From contig NZ_JAEULY010000002.1 in the NCBI RefSeq assembly GCF_016793595.1, positions 393,306 to 457,305 of the forward strand: a stretch of 64,000 bases of DNA, written 5' to 3'. The stretch's first letter is position 1, and the number at the start of each line of letters is the position of its first letter. This document shows, in pieces, positions 58,901 through 64,000 of this stretch. This DNA is from Phreatobacter sp. (GTDB lineage: Bacteria > Pseudomonadota > Alphaproteobacteria > Rhizobiales > Phreatobacteraceae). Below the pieces are notes generated by a model. The model was not told the origin of the DNA, ran no database searches, and saw only the letters and a program-made list of their open reading frames with translations. A program made the translations under genes and the position numbers.

Positions 58901-61900
58901 CTGGCCCGCGAGATCCTCGTAGGCCAGCGCGTCGCTCACGGCTGCGAACGGCTCGTCGGATACCGGCGCCACGCTGACGACCAGCGACGCGGTCGCGGTC
59001 GCGGTGTTGTCGGCGGGATTCGGTTCGCCGCCGCTTGTTGCCGTCTCGGCGGCGTGCGCGGTGATGCCAAGGGTGATACCGCCCGAGAATTCGGGCGCCG
59101 GAATCAGGTGCAGGCCGACGAGCTCGATCGGCAGCACCGACCAGGCGCCCCCGCCCAGCGATATTCCTCGGGTGAGCCCGGCCCCGTCGGGGACGCCGGT
59201 GATCGTGATCGAATGGGTCTCGGAGCCGTCGAACTCGTCGCCGAACACCGCGGCGATATCGAGCGCAATGGGCGTGTCCTCGGGACCTCCCGACGGGCCG
59301 ACGGCGAGCGTCGGCGTGTCCGCCACGGCGTCGACCGTGATCACGAGCGCCTGAGACGCGCCCGCGATATCACCAGACGGCCCGCTCGCGACCGGCGTGA
59401 CGGTCAGCGTCACATCGACGTCGCTGTCCGGCGGCAATCCCGTGAGACGCAGCGACGGGAGGTCCGCGCTCTCGACGCGGATCGCCTCGGGTCCGACCGG
59501 CGTGCCGACATTGAACGTCACGCCGGCCGGGATCCCGGAAATGATTGCCCAGTTCGACACGGCGAAAGTGCCGGGCGTGAGGGTCGCCACCAGCGGCACG
59601 CCGCCCACCGGCGCCCCGACCAGATCCTCGGCCGCGGTCGCCGGCGCAGTCGTGATCGTGGGCGGCTCGATCCTCGGAACGACCTCGACCACCAGCGTGT
59701 CGACGGCGCGTGCCTCGTTGTTCGCCGCGACCGGCTCGTCGCCGCTCGTGCGCGCCTCGAGGGCGAGCGCCTCGACCGAGATCGCGATGGATCCGACGAA
59801 GCCCGGCGGCGGCGTCAGGGTCAGGCCGGATAGCTGGCCGGGCGTCAGCAGCCAGCGCCCGCCGAGATCGGTGCCCGCGGACAACGACACGCCGGGCGGT
59901 ACCGTGATCGCGATCGAGTGGCTCTCCGATCCGTCGACCAGATCGCCGAACACGGCGCCGATGTTCAACGCGATCGGCGTGTCCTGGAGGCCCGTGGCTG
60001 GAACGAGGTCGAGCACGGGCATGTCGGCGACGGCGTCGACCCCGATCGGCAGCAGCTGAGCCGTGCCGGCGAAGGTCCCGACCGGCCCGGTCGAGAACGG
60101 CGTCAGCGTCAGCACGATGTCGACGTCGCTGTCGGCAGGCAGCGCGGTCAGGCGCAGCGCAGCGAGATCCGCCGCCTCGACGCGGATCGAGCCCGCGCCC
60201 GCGGGCGTGCCGACATTGAAGGCGGCGCCCGCCGGGATGCCGGAGACGATCACCCAGCTCGAGGTCGCGCTCAGCCCCGGCGTCAGCGTCGCCGTCAGCG
60301 GCGCACCGCCGACGGGCGCATCGGCGAGGTCCTCGAAGACCGAGGCGGGCGACGTCGTGAGGCTGGGCACCTCGAGGAACGGCGTCACAGTGAGCGGCAA
60401 CGTCGCGGTCTCCACGACGCGGTTGTTGCCGCGATCGGGCTCGAAGCCGCTGAACCGCGTCTCCTCGGCCTCGACGGCGACGCGCAACGGGAACGTCCCG
60501 GTCGTTCCGGTCGGCACTGTGAGCGACAGCCCGGCGAGCTGCGCCGGCGTCAGCTCCCAGGCACCGCTGCCGAGATTCGTTCCGGCCGACATCGTCGCGC
60601 CGGGTGGCAGGCCCGACACCGTGATCCGATGGGTCTCGGATCCGTCGAGCACGTCGCCGAACGTCGCCGTGATCTCGAGCGCGATCGGCCGGCCATCCAC
60701 GCCCGATGCCGGCGCGACCGCGACGTCGACCGCGTCGGCGACCGCGTCGACGGTGATCACCAGCGCGCGCGCCGCGCCGGCGAAGGTGCCGCCCGGTCCG
60801 GCCGAGAACGGGGTGAATGTCAGCGACACATCGGCGTCGCTGTCCGCAGGCAGGCCGGTCAGGCGCAGCGCCGCGAGATCGGCGCTCTCGACGCGGATCG
60901 CCCCTGCCGCGACCGGGGCGCCGACATTGAACGTCACGCCGGCCGGGATGCCGGAGATCACGACCCAGCTCGCGGCCGCGTGCTCGCCCGGGGTCAGCGA
61001 TGCGGCGAGCGGGACTCCGGCCGGCGCTGCGCCGCCGAGATCCTCACGGACCGACACCGGCGTGACGTCGAGCAAAGGGATCGACGGCGCCGGCGTGACG
61101 GTCACCGTCATCGGGCGGACGACGACCGCCTCGTTGTTGGTGAGCACGGGCTCCGCGCCGCTCGTGAGGGACTCGACCGCGCGAGCGGTCACCGTCAATG
61201 CGATGCTGCCGAAGAAATCCGGCGGCGGAAGCATGACGAGGCCCGCGAGCTGCGCGGGCGTGAGCGACCAGACTCCGCCGCCGAGGAACGTCCCCGCCGA
61301 GAGCAGCGCACCCGCCGGCACGCCGGCGATCTCGATCGTGTGGGTCTCGGAACCGTCGCGCGTGTCGCCGAAGACCGCGGTGATGCCGAGCGCGATCGCG
61401 CTGTCCTCGGCGCCGGTGGCCGGCGCCACGACCAGCGAGGCGAGATCCGCGACGGCGTCGACCGCGACGACGAGCGTCTGCGCCGTGCCGGTCAGCGTGC
61501 CGGCCGGGCCGCTCGAGAACGGCGTGACCGTCAGCGTCACGTCGGCATCGCTGTCGGCCGGCAATGCGGTCAGGCGCAGCGCCGGGAGGTCGGCGCTCTC
61601 CACGCGGATCGCGCCGGGTCCGGCCGCGGTTCCGTGGTTGAACCCGGCACCCGGCGGGATGCCCGAGATGACGACCCAGCTCGACGCCGCGGGCACGCCC
61701 GGCGTCAACGTCGCGACGAGCGGCACGCCGCCCGGTGCGCCGACGAGATCCTCGGGCGCCGTCGCCGGGGAGGTGACAACGCTGGGCAAATCGGGGGCCG
61801 CGACCGTGACGGTCAGGGGGACCTCGATGCGTTCGTGATTGTCGCCGAACCGGTACTCGAAGCCGGTGAAGCGGCTCTCGACGCTGTTCGCCTCGACGCG

Positions 61901-64000
61901 GATCGTGAATTCGCCAGCGAATCCCGGCGGCGGCGTGATGGTCAGGCCAGCGATCTCCGCCGTCGTCAGGTACCAGAACCCGCCCCCCACATCCCTGCCT
62001 GCCGACAGCTTCGCCCCCGCCGGCACACCGCCGATGTAGAAGAAGCGCTCCTCCGATCCGTCGCGCGTGTCGCCGAACCCCGCCGTGATCGCCAGCGCGA
62101 TCGGCCGATCCGTGAATCCGCTGGCCGGCTCGACCGAAAGCGTCGGACGGTCCGCGACCGCGTCGACCCAGACGTTCTGGGTCACGGCAGTGCCGGAATA
62201 CGTGCCGGCCGGCCCGCTGGAGAACGGTGTGTAGGTCAGGCGGAGGTCGGCGTCGCTGTCGAGGGGCAGCGTCACGATCCGTAGCGTCGCGAGGTCGGCG
62301 CTCTCGACCCGGATCGCGCCCGCACCGGCCGGCGTGCCCGCGCTGAAAACGACCCCCGCGGGGATGCCCGAGATGATCACCCAGCTCGAGGTCGCCGTCG
62401 CGCCGGGAGTCATGCTCGCGTCGAGCGCAGCACCGCCCGGCATGTACGCGAGATCTTCGCTGAGATGCCGCTCCACCGGCACCGAAAGGACCGGCCGCTC
62501 GGGCGATACGACGACCTTGATGCTGAAGAACCAGGTCCAGTTCACCGCGTTGTTGCCGGTGAACGGCTCGACGCCACTGAAGTGCGTCTCGACCGAGTTG
62601 CCGACGATGTAAGGATGCACTTCGCCGATGAAGCCGGTCGGCGCCCGGAAGGTGAGCCCGATCAGGTCGGTCGCCGAGAAGATCCAGAGATCGCCGCTCC
62701 GGGTGCCGGCCGAGAAGGTGAAGCCCGGCGGCAGGCTGCCGATGGCGAGCGTATGGACCTCGGACCCGTCGGTCGCGTCGTGGAACCTCGGGATGATGCC
62801 GACGGGGGTCGGCGTGTCCTCGATCGCCGTCACGAGCGACGAGTAGTCGAAGAACGGATGGTCGGCGACGGCATCGACGACGACCGTCAGCGCCTGCGCC
62901 GTTCCGGTGATGACGCCGCGGGGAGTCGCCGAGAACGGCGTCACGACCAGCGGCAGGTCGACGTCGCTGTCCAGGGGCAATCCGATCAGGCGTAAGCCGG
63001 GCAGATCGGCACTCTCGACGCGGATGGCCCCTGGACCGGCCGGCGTGCCGGCATTGAAACGGACTCCATCGGCGATCCCCGAGATGATCACCCAGCTCGT
63101 CGTCGCATCCGTTGCGGGGACCAGCACCACCGAGAGCGGCTTGTCGCCGCCCGCGTCCATTGCGAAATCCTCGGTGACCGTCGCCGGCGTCGTGACGACT
63201 ACCGGCACCTCGGTCCGCGCCAGCACCGTGACCGTCAACGTCTCGACGTCGACCGCCGTATTGTTCGCCGCGTTCGGCTCGCCGCCGCTGGTCGTCGTCT
63301 CGACCGCGCGCGCCGTCACCACGAGATCGAGCGTCCCGGTCAAGCCGGTCGGCGGAGTCAGCGTCAGGCCCGTGAGCTGCGCCGGAGTCAACGACCAGGT
63401 GCCGCCGCCCAGGCTGCGGCCTGCCGACAACGTCGCGCCGGTCGGGACGCCCGCGATCTCGATCGTGTGAGTCTCCGAGCCGTCCAGCGTGTCGCCGAAT
63501 GCCGCGCCGATGGTCAGCGCAATCGCGGTGTGCTCGGCGCCCGCGGCCGGTGCCACGGTCAGGACCGGCGAATCGGCGACCGCGTCGACGGTGACGGCGA
63601 GCGGCCGGGCGATCCCGGTCAAGGTGCCGAAGGGGCCGTCGGACTGCGGCGTCAGCGTCAGCGTCACGTCGACGTCGCTGTCGGCCGGCAGCGACGTCAC
63701 GCGCAGCGCCGCGAGGTCGGCGCTCTCGACGCGGATCGCGCCGGCGCCCGCCGGCGTGCCGAGATTGAACGTCATCCCCGCCGGGATGCCGGAGACGATG
63801 ACCCAGCTTGCGATCGCGCTCGCGCCGGGCGTCAGCGTCGCGACGAGTGGAACGCCGCCGGCCGGCGCGCCATCCAGATCCTCCGCCGCCGTCGCCGGTG
63901 TCGTCACGATCGACGGGATCTCGTCGGCCGGCACGATGGTGACGACCAGAGTCTCGACGTCGGTCGCGGTGTTGTTCGCCGCGTTCGGCTCGCCGCCGCT
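49643..64000 (-). CDS. Giant RTX/type I-secreted repeat protein (5' end beyond window)
   Basis: An uninterrupted frame from the window edge to a TGA at 49643, at least 4785 codons, with no stop and no obvious true start (a GTG at 63934 lies inside a repeat). It is a surface or extracellular adhesin-like protein of the LapA/Bap type. Order from the visible N-terminal side: ten regular super-repeats of 235-238 residues, a more degenerate repeat part, four RTX nonapeptides (GGAGADTLT, GTAGRDVIE, GRGGADRLA, GGAGDDRFV), and a C-terminal type I secretion domain (DVIEDFAAGDTLALDTLLQ). I noticed no cysteine and only a few lysines in the visible part. Each super-repeat joins an A module (SWVIVSGIPAGVTFN) and a B module (DTLDGSETHTIEIAGVPAG). 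No TolC/HlyB/HlyD-type genes are in the window. The protein is probably secreted by a type I system encoded elsewhere. Confidence 0.92.
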   Translation of the reverse strand, partial: SGGEPNAANNTATDVETLVVTIVPADEIPSIVTTPATAAEDLDGAPAGGVPLVATLTPGASAIASWVIVSGIPAGMTFNLGTPAGAGAIRVESADLAALRVTSLPADSDVDVTLTLTPQSDGPFGTLTGIARPLAVTVDAVADSPVLTVAPAAGAEHTAIALTIGAAFGDTLDGSETHTIEIAGVPTGATLSAGRSLGGGTWSLTPAQLTGLTLTPPTGLTGTLDLVVTARAVETTTSGGEPNAANNTAVDVETLTVTVLARTEVPVVVTTPATVTEDFAMDAGGDKPLSVVLVPATDATTSWVIISGIADGVRFNAGTPAGPGAIRVESADLPGLRLIGLPLDSDVDLPLVVTPFSATPRGVITGTAQALTVVVDAVADHPFFDYSSLVTAIEDTPTPVGIIPRFHDATDGSEVHTLAIGSLPPGFTFSAGTRSGDLWIFSATDLIGLTFRAPTGFIGEVHPYIVGNSVETHFSGVEPFTGNNAVNWTWFFSIKVVVSPERPVLSVPVERHLSEDLAYMPGGAALDASMTPGATATSSWVIISGIPAGVVFSAGTPAGAGAIRVESADLATLRIVTLPLDSDADLRLTYTPFSSGPAGTYSGTAVTQNVWVDAVADRPTLSVEPASGFTDRPIALAITAGFGDTRDGSEERFFYIGGVPAGAKLSAGRDVGGGFWYLTTAEIAGLTITPPPGFAGEFTIRVEANSVESRFTGFEYRFGDNHERIEVPLTVTVAAPDLPSVVTSPATAPEDLVGAPGGVPLVATLTPGVPAASSWVVISGIPPGAGFNHGTAAGPGAIRVESADLPALRLTALPADSDADVTLTVTPFSSGPAGTLTGTAQTLVVAVDAVADLASLVVAPATGAEDSAIALGITAVFGDTRDGSETHTIEIAGVPAGALLSAGTFLGGGVWSLTPAQLAGLVMLPPPDFFGSIALTVTARAVESLTSGAEPVLTNNEAVVVRPMTVTVTPAPSIPLLDVTPVSVREDLGGAAPAGVPLAASLTPGEHAAASWVVISGIPAGVTFNVGAPVAAGAIRVESADLAALRLTGLPADSDADVSLTFTPFSAGPGGTFAGAARALVITVDAVADAVDVAVAPASGVDGRPIALEITATFGDVLDGSETHRITVSGLPPGATMSAGTNLGSGAWELTPAQLAGLSLTVPTGTTGTFPLRVAVEAEETRFSGFEPDRGNNRVVETATLPLTVTPFLEVPSLTTSPASVFEDLADAPVGGAPLTATLTPGLSATSSWVIVSGIPAGAAFNVGTPAGAGSIRVEAADLAALRLTALPADSDVDIVLTLTPFSTGPVGTFAGTAQLLPIGVDAVADMPVLDLVPATGLQDTPIALNIGAVFGDLVDGSESHSIAITVPPGVSLSAGTDLGGRWLLTPGQLSGLTLTPPPGFVGSIAISVEALALEARTSGDEPVAANNEARAVDTLVVEVVPRIEPPTITTAPATAAEDLVGAPVGGVPLVATLTPGTFAVSNWAIISGIPAGVTFNVGTPVGPEAIRVESADLPSLRLTGLPPDSDVDVTLTVTPVASGPSGDIAGASQALVITVDAVADTPTLAVGPSGGPEDTPIALDIAAVFGDEFDGSETHSITITGVPDGAGLTRGISLGGGAWSVLPIELVGLHLIPAPEFSGGITLGITAHAAETATSGGEPNPADNTATATASLVVSVAPVSDEPFAAVSDALAYEDLAGQPTGVPLTVAVVVAPGETGWVVISGIPAGVTFNVGIPAGPGAIRVDSGDLPALRLMSLPPDSDADVLLSVQPFAQDGAAPPTAGPPMPLTVIVDAVADAPALGLAPVVGAAGTPIALGIGATFGDTLDGSEEHTLIIDGLPAGMSLSAGVDLGGGRWLLQADQVPGVTLTPPIGTTGRLTLGVTAIAEETRPVDFETDILNNTASVSAPLTVTVLPADEAPAIATTPASAAEDLAGAAAGGVALSATLTPGASATSSWVIVSGIPAGVSFNVGTPAGAGSIRVESADLASLRLTGLPADSDADVTLTLTPFSAGPAGTVSGIAQPLMVTVDAVADTPTLSTTPASGAEDTAIALAITAGFGDTLDGSETHSVTITGVPSGALLSAGTDLGGGTWSLTPAQLAGLTLTPPPDFTGAITLGVAARAVETTTSGGEPDLANNEATASATLVVDVTPVSDVPSVAPLDAQAFEDLTGQPGGVPLVVNLVGPPGDRAWVVIAGVPAGVTLATAGGPLLPVGGTVTVDASDLPGLSLAGLPHDRDADFVLTVTPFAQPGTLAPIAGTAAALTITVDAVADAPILDVAPAAGTEDAPVALAISAVPRDVDGSEAITTISLGGVPVGAILAVGGVPLVPSAISGDFATYDLTPAQLAGLTFQGPPDVSGEVTLTVGATAAETPSDGESTLANNTAVQTATLVVTLAPVTDAPSVAPVDAIAFEDLAGQPAGVPLVIGLSLAPGEAGGIVVSGIPAGVTLSTTGGPVMPSGGSATVAAAEVASLRVSGLPANADADFVLTITPFAQDGAGPMVFGAARTLAVTVDAVADTPSLVALPASGVEDTPIALSISAALADLDGSETLGAVTLSGVPSGATLLSGTTVLAPLVPGLYEIEPGALSGLTLVPPAGFNGTITLGLAVAATETTTSGGEPVVANNIATATASLVVSVAPVSDVPTLAPIAAASGFEDLAGGPIAAPILVTAGAPGETAFVIISGIPAGVTLNAGTPTTLVPGGVLLTAGEAASLRIVGLPANSDVDFTLTATPVSVDGAATPTLGASRTLIVTIDAVADIPVLAARAAGAAEDTPVALTVSAAVADPSEILGAVRITGVPAGATLSAGTNLGGGIWEVAASALPGLTLTPPADFNGTIALGISVASTEVPSDVELTTANNVAGASASLVLSIAPVSDTPDLVVPALVQVKEDLGAGPIAITPPGPGPAAVPILVTPGAPGESAFVDVSGVPAGVVFNVAGTAVAPGVVRYTAAQAAALSITALPANSDRDFALTVTPLSIDGPAAPAFGAAKTITVAVDAVADVPTLSRADNTGNEDSFIPIRVTRALVDTDGSETLDAMRLTGVPSGAVLAFVGPGPSIVTLAPTSSSGGFDTYDLTGVQAASVRILPPHDFNGALVLGTTLTVRESATGGLEFQTGDNVASAVGSVTITVRPVSDVPGLALSTTAVDLREDLGVDRPGGPLVADGGRAIGMTVTPGAPGETAFVVLSGVPAGLSFNHAGVASALVPGGLRFTAAQALSLSITALPADSDGDVRLTVTPFSQDGTAAARPGTAATIALTIDAVVDTPTLGFTVAGAEDGLIPLALTTALGDTDGSEIITNATIGGLPAGYALVAVAGSTTTALTPTAGVYTIGAATIGQLRVIAPHDSHDTVTLSVSIDVREQALPPAGEIFVGDNTTTASGSIVLSVTPVSDPPTLVAPTLVVGKEDLGIAGPGAGDPGTTGGFATDGAPSGTLAIPIAVTPGAPDEVASVRIAGIPAGLGFNAGTIGADGTLTLTPAEAASLRITALPADRAGDIVLTVIGVSQDSGGVPPATVSQTLTVRLDATADVPSLAVAPIAVVEDAVVAGGTQRVALGIAAALGDVDGSEALSLEITGVPDGFALSAGSFDSSTGVWTVPQAAIAGLTLVAPHHAHGAFTLGVTAVAAEGAAGPSEPDPADNRATRFASLPVSIAPVADVPVLLVGGKAKGFEDSFIPLSVHAALVDADGSEALRVRLTDIPTGAVLRSGATTLVPVASGPGGDIYELAPGALTALAIRPPADSNVDFTIGVTAIASETSASSAAEASAAITVDVVGVADPGALVSGGSTPESAADVASGRVPLNLVAGIVDGDAAAGRTASESVTAIVIAGLPAGFALSRGLVTAIGPGGTTTWTLRKLAGGGSEWDAVDLIGWPAHRAATLDLRATVVTTENDGDTEATGFATFPVVVAPVVDDFAPGGGASGLEDTAIALTFAPGLVDADGSERIAGAVTLGQVPADAVLRADGVALTPSAIDGGLATYVVAPAALASLTLQARHDSNVDFTLSATMTIAEFDAGGAPIPGQSRTESFTLPVAVVGVADIPMPLAGDANGPAGTAIDLALGGTLADTDGSERLYVVVSGIPAGMGLRLAATASPGDHLLNLGGGRWLADAGALDDLQLRTRSDFGGGGTTVVPLTLTAIAQEDDGVRDRAAANLEFNVTITPAGGGGGGGGVNDATDLPGPTPTIAIAAGLGGDEDAGALLGVSLPGLPAGAAATLIVRRDSLPPGSELASGTPDGIFIDPATGDWIVVDEPGVLASLEIRPPANFAGMIEPDVAAIVTYADGRVGSAAAPVPIAIRPIADAAAIATGGAGAEDTLIKLDLAATPTDTDGSETISSLRISGLTPGAVLTDAAGVALPQTAGVYTIDDPSSVHVRPPEHLHGAVTYSVEATVVDSVAGLPVDTVVTTIAGSVAVAAVADAAPIDGPAVLSGIEHSGAALGGIGRVTVTPIDTDGSELLSVVVHVLTAPAGILPTDVRLSAGVDNGDGSWTLTRDEFAGASLLLPDNVAGDVAIRVVANSFELSNGSTAATQRDFAVAIQAAADAPLLTVAAASGPEDQPIGLAIDAGLVDLDGSETLTLTIENLPAGASLSAGTDNGDGSWSLTPAQLAGLSFTAPADEFGSYELTVVATATELGGGAPASASTTAALSVTVTDVVDSFVGGAGADTLTGTAGRDVIEGRGGADRLAGGAGDDRFVFGADALDAADVIEDFAAGDTLALDTLLQSLGGAPAEGGDYVRFVQSGINVELRVDQNGAGAGDTNTLLATIQDQTAAQVRAQTDFG
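49907..50011 (-). repeat. RTX nonapeptide repeats
   Basis: Four consecutive GGxGxDxLx-type repeats (35 residues) that bind calcium in a parallel beta-roll. They fold outside the cell when calcium is bound. Four is a small number for such a large protein, so the roll mainly helps secretion and folding of the C-terminus. Confidence 0.9.
50012..57085 (-). repeat. Degenerate repeat part of the giant protein
   Basis: The same module type as the regular part, but with irregular length and more variation. DGSE words are found near 50270, 50625, 50995, 51775, 52165, 52920, 53290, 54105, 54890 and 56348, often preceded by an acidic residue (LVDTDGSE, ALGDVDGSE) and followed by the usual LxGxPxG. The A module (for example AFVIISGIPAGVTLN) becomes rarer towards the C-terminus and is absent in the last part. 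Looks older than the regular part. Confidence 0.85.
57086..64000 (-). repeat. Regular 705-714 bp two-module super-repeats
   Basis: The Glu codon of the DGSE word lies at 63473, 62759, 62051, 61346, 60635, 59924, 59219, 58511, 57800 and 57086. The intervals are 714, 708, 705, 711, 711, 705, 708, 711 and 714 bp, all multiples of 3 (235-238 codons). Each unit is an A module followed by a B module, both about 118 residues. The repeats continue past the window edge. Units are similar but not identical at DNA level. Confidence 0.95.

Noticed and set aside
63932..63934. GTG as true start of the giant gene
   Set aside because: The frame continues upstream to the window edge with repeat sequence of the same kind (SGGEPNAANNTA), so the protein begins outside the window.
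57086..64000. CRISPR-like or satellite repeat array
   Set aside because: The period is about 710 bp, always a multiple of 3, inside one open reading frame, so it is a protein repeat.

Overview
The window is a high-GC alphaproteobacterial sequence, most likely of the order Hyphomicrobiales (Rhizobiales). The evidence is two-subunit glycyl-tRNA synthetase (glyQ, glyS), a divergent polyprenyl synthetase / DUF2007 / TrmN6-type methyltransferase block, a DUF2336 protein, and many Tat-type substrate-binding proteins. It has one tRNA gene, tRNA-Pro(CGG). I see no rRNA, CRISPR array, transposase, integrase or phage gene.

Left part (1 to about 35.8 kb). First come three ABC import systems read mostly leftward: a peptide-type operon (substrate-binding protein, DppD, DppF, DppB, DppC, the last cut by the window edge); a branched-chain-amino-acid-type operon (LivG, F, H, M, binding protein) that ends in an acyl-CoA-ligase-like enzyme; and a TauA/SsuA-type operon followed by a cyclase-family hydrolase and an SMP-30 lactonase-like protein. 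The third is preceded by a TetR gene with a clear palindromic operator and a divergent epoxide-hydrolase-like gene. A housekeeping stretch follows: EttA, a GNAT enzyme, PrmB, a TPR protein, IspE, QueC, polyprenyl diphosphate synthase, DUF2007, a methyltransferase, an Ivy-type lysozyme inhibitor, a large REP-like palindrome, GlyS, two small exported proteins and GlyQ.

Right part (about 35.9 to 64 kb). It opens with a second, diverged set of the methyltransferase, DUF2007 and polyprenyl synthase genes, arranged as a mirror image of the first set, then tRNA-Pro. Next are DUF2336, Apt, histidine degradation through N-formylglutamate (HutG, HutI, HutF), a cupin, MarR, TsaD, an epimerase, GpsA and an EVE protein. 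From 49.6 kb to the window edge there is a single gene read leftward, at least 4785 codons long and without its 5' end. It encodes a giant RTX/type-I-secreted repeat protein.

Two things stand out. The giant protein has a regular two-module super-repeat of 235 to 238 residues. The mirror-image gene block meets around 35.8 to 35.96 kb, so the window may join an old inverted duplication, or two different genomes if it is an assembled contig. No previously undescribed defence or mobile system could be supported.
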